NCBI GenBank assembly: GCA_964390645.1
Contig: CAYMLL010000387.1
Coordinates: 1-6,218, forward strand
Direction: 5' to 3'
Source of the DNA: CAYMLL01 sp964390645
GTDB taxonomy: Bacteria; Planctomycetota; UBA8108
DNA length: 6,218 nucleotides
The position numbers and the translations under genes were made by a program. Shown one piece after another: positions 5,827-6,218 of the stretch (the stretch's first letter is position 1; each line of letters opens with the position of its first letter). The notes under the pieces are model-generated. The model had not been told where the DNA came from and did no database searches. It saw nothing but the letters and a program-made list of their open reading frames with translations.

Positions 5827-6218
5827 GTGAAATCGAGTCTCGTCCACCCGGCGTCCAGGACCGAGTACCGCGTCCGGCACTCGCGTGAGTACGAGAAAGG
5901 TCCACGCTCGCGAGGCGACGTGACGATCCGGTTCAGCGAGGAGGCGACCGCGAACTGGATCTCGAAGTCAGCTGGAAGGCGAGGCGGACAACGGCTGTGT
6001 CCGGACCTCGCGATCGAGACGTCGCTGACACTGCGAACCGTGCTCCGGCTCGCGCTTCGACAGACCGAGGGCTTCGTCGGATCGCTGCTCAAAGTCCTGG
6101 GCTTCGATCACCTGCCGGCTCCGGATCACGGCACGCTGTCGCGATGAGCTCGATCGCTCGACGTCCTGACGAAGCCGACCCGGCCCGGTGGACCGATCCA
6201 CCTGATCGTCGACAGCAC
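5827..6218 (+). pseudogene. IS5-family-like (ISL2-type) transposase with in-frame stop, runs off right edge
   Basis: From about 5850 the frame gives the N-terminal region of a DDE transposase of the IS5 type: TEYRVRHSREYEKG, RGDVTIRFSEE, AGRRGGQR, DLAIETSLTLR, LALRQTEGFVGSLLKVLGF and APDHGTLSR. TGA at 6145-6147 then interrupts, and the same frame continues ARSLDV...PGGPIHLIVDS to base 6216 without another stop. The IHLIVDS motif normally holds the first catalytic Asp. Thus one nonsense change (CGA to TGA would restore Arg) has split the gene. Several residues also look drifted from the family pattern as I recall it, such as Arg where Trp is usual in TIRF and Pro where Leu is usual in EKGPRSRG. 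GTG at 5827 is the most plausible native start, though not proven. The rest of the element and its right end are outside the window. Transposition activity is unlikely from this copy. Confidence 0.8.

Noticed and set aside
5602..6147. The whole 181-residue frame as a novel intact small protein
   Set aside because: Its second half is transposase N-terminal sequence and the homology continues in frame after the stop, so it is a broken chimera and not a complete gene.

Overview
The window is GC-rich, densely coding proteobacterial-type DNA. The best lineage clue is the glutathione synthetase, which is of the E. coli-like (gammaproteobacterial) GshB type. A gammaproteobacterium or a close proteobacterial relative is therefore the likeliest source, but this rests on residues recalled by eye and not on a tree. 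Acyl-CoA enzymes flank a glutathione cluster, which suggests a metabolically versatile heterotroph.

Layout from left to right. (1) Bases 1-270, minus strand: the N-terminal 90 residues of an AMP-forming acyl-CoA synthetase that runs off the left edge. (2) Bases 271-504: a divergent intergenic region with weak promoter candidates. (3) Plus strand: a glutathione S-transferase family protein (505-1143), then gshB (1258-2235), then a very short SDR/NAD(P)-epimerase remnant (2265-2495) that keeps the Rossmann glycine motif but has lost the rest of the enzyme. (4) Minus strand: an MFS transporter (2492-3787) with a GTG start. It converges on the SDR remnant so tightly that the two stop codons interleave in one CTAG. 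(5) Bases 3788-4215: a 428-bp divergent regulatory region with no gene, holding two small palindromes. One of them wraps a TACAAT hexamer just upstream of the next gene. (6) Plus strand: a complete acyl-CoA dehydrogenase (4216-5484). (7) Plus strand from 5602 to the right edge: the start of an unrecognised gene that runs into an IS5-family-like (ISL2-type) transposase. The transposase frame is broken by a single TGA and then continues recognisably to the window edge.

Functionally, gshB makes glutathione and the GST upstream would use it, so these two form a plausible thiol/detoxification pair. The acyl-CoA synthetase, the acyl-CoA dehydrogenase and an MFS carrier resembling monocarboxylate/oxalate-formate-type transporters would fit uptake, activation and first oxidation of a carboxylic acid, but no substrate can be read from the sequence.

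I see no CRISPR array, tRNA, rRNA, phage gene, toxin-antitoxin or defence module, and nothing I would call a new biological system. The most informative signals are gene decay (the truncated SDR and the nonsense-mutated transposase behind a foreign 5' segment), an unusual Arg in the GshB glycine-rich loop, and the inverted repeat over the putative acyl-CoA dehydrogenase promoter.
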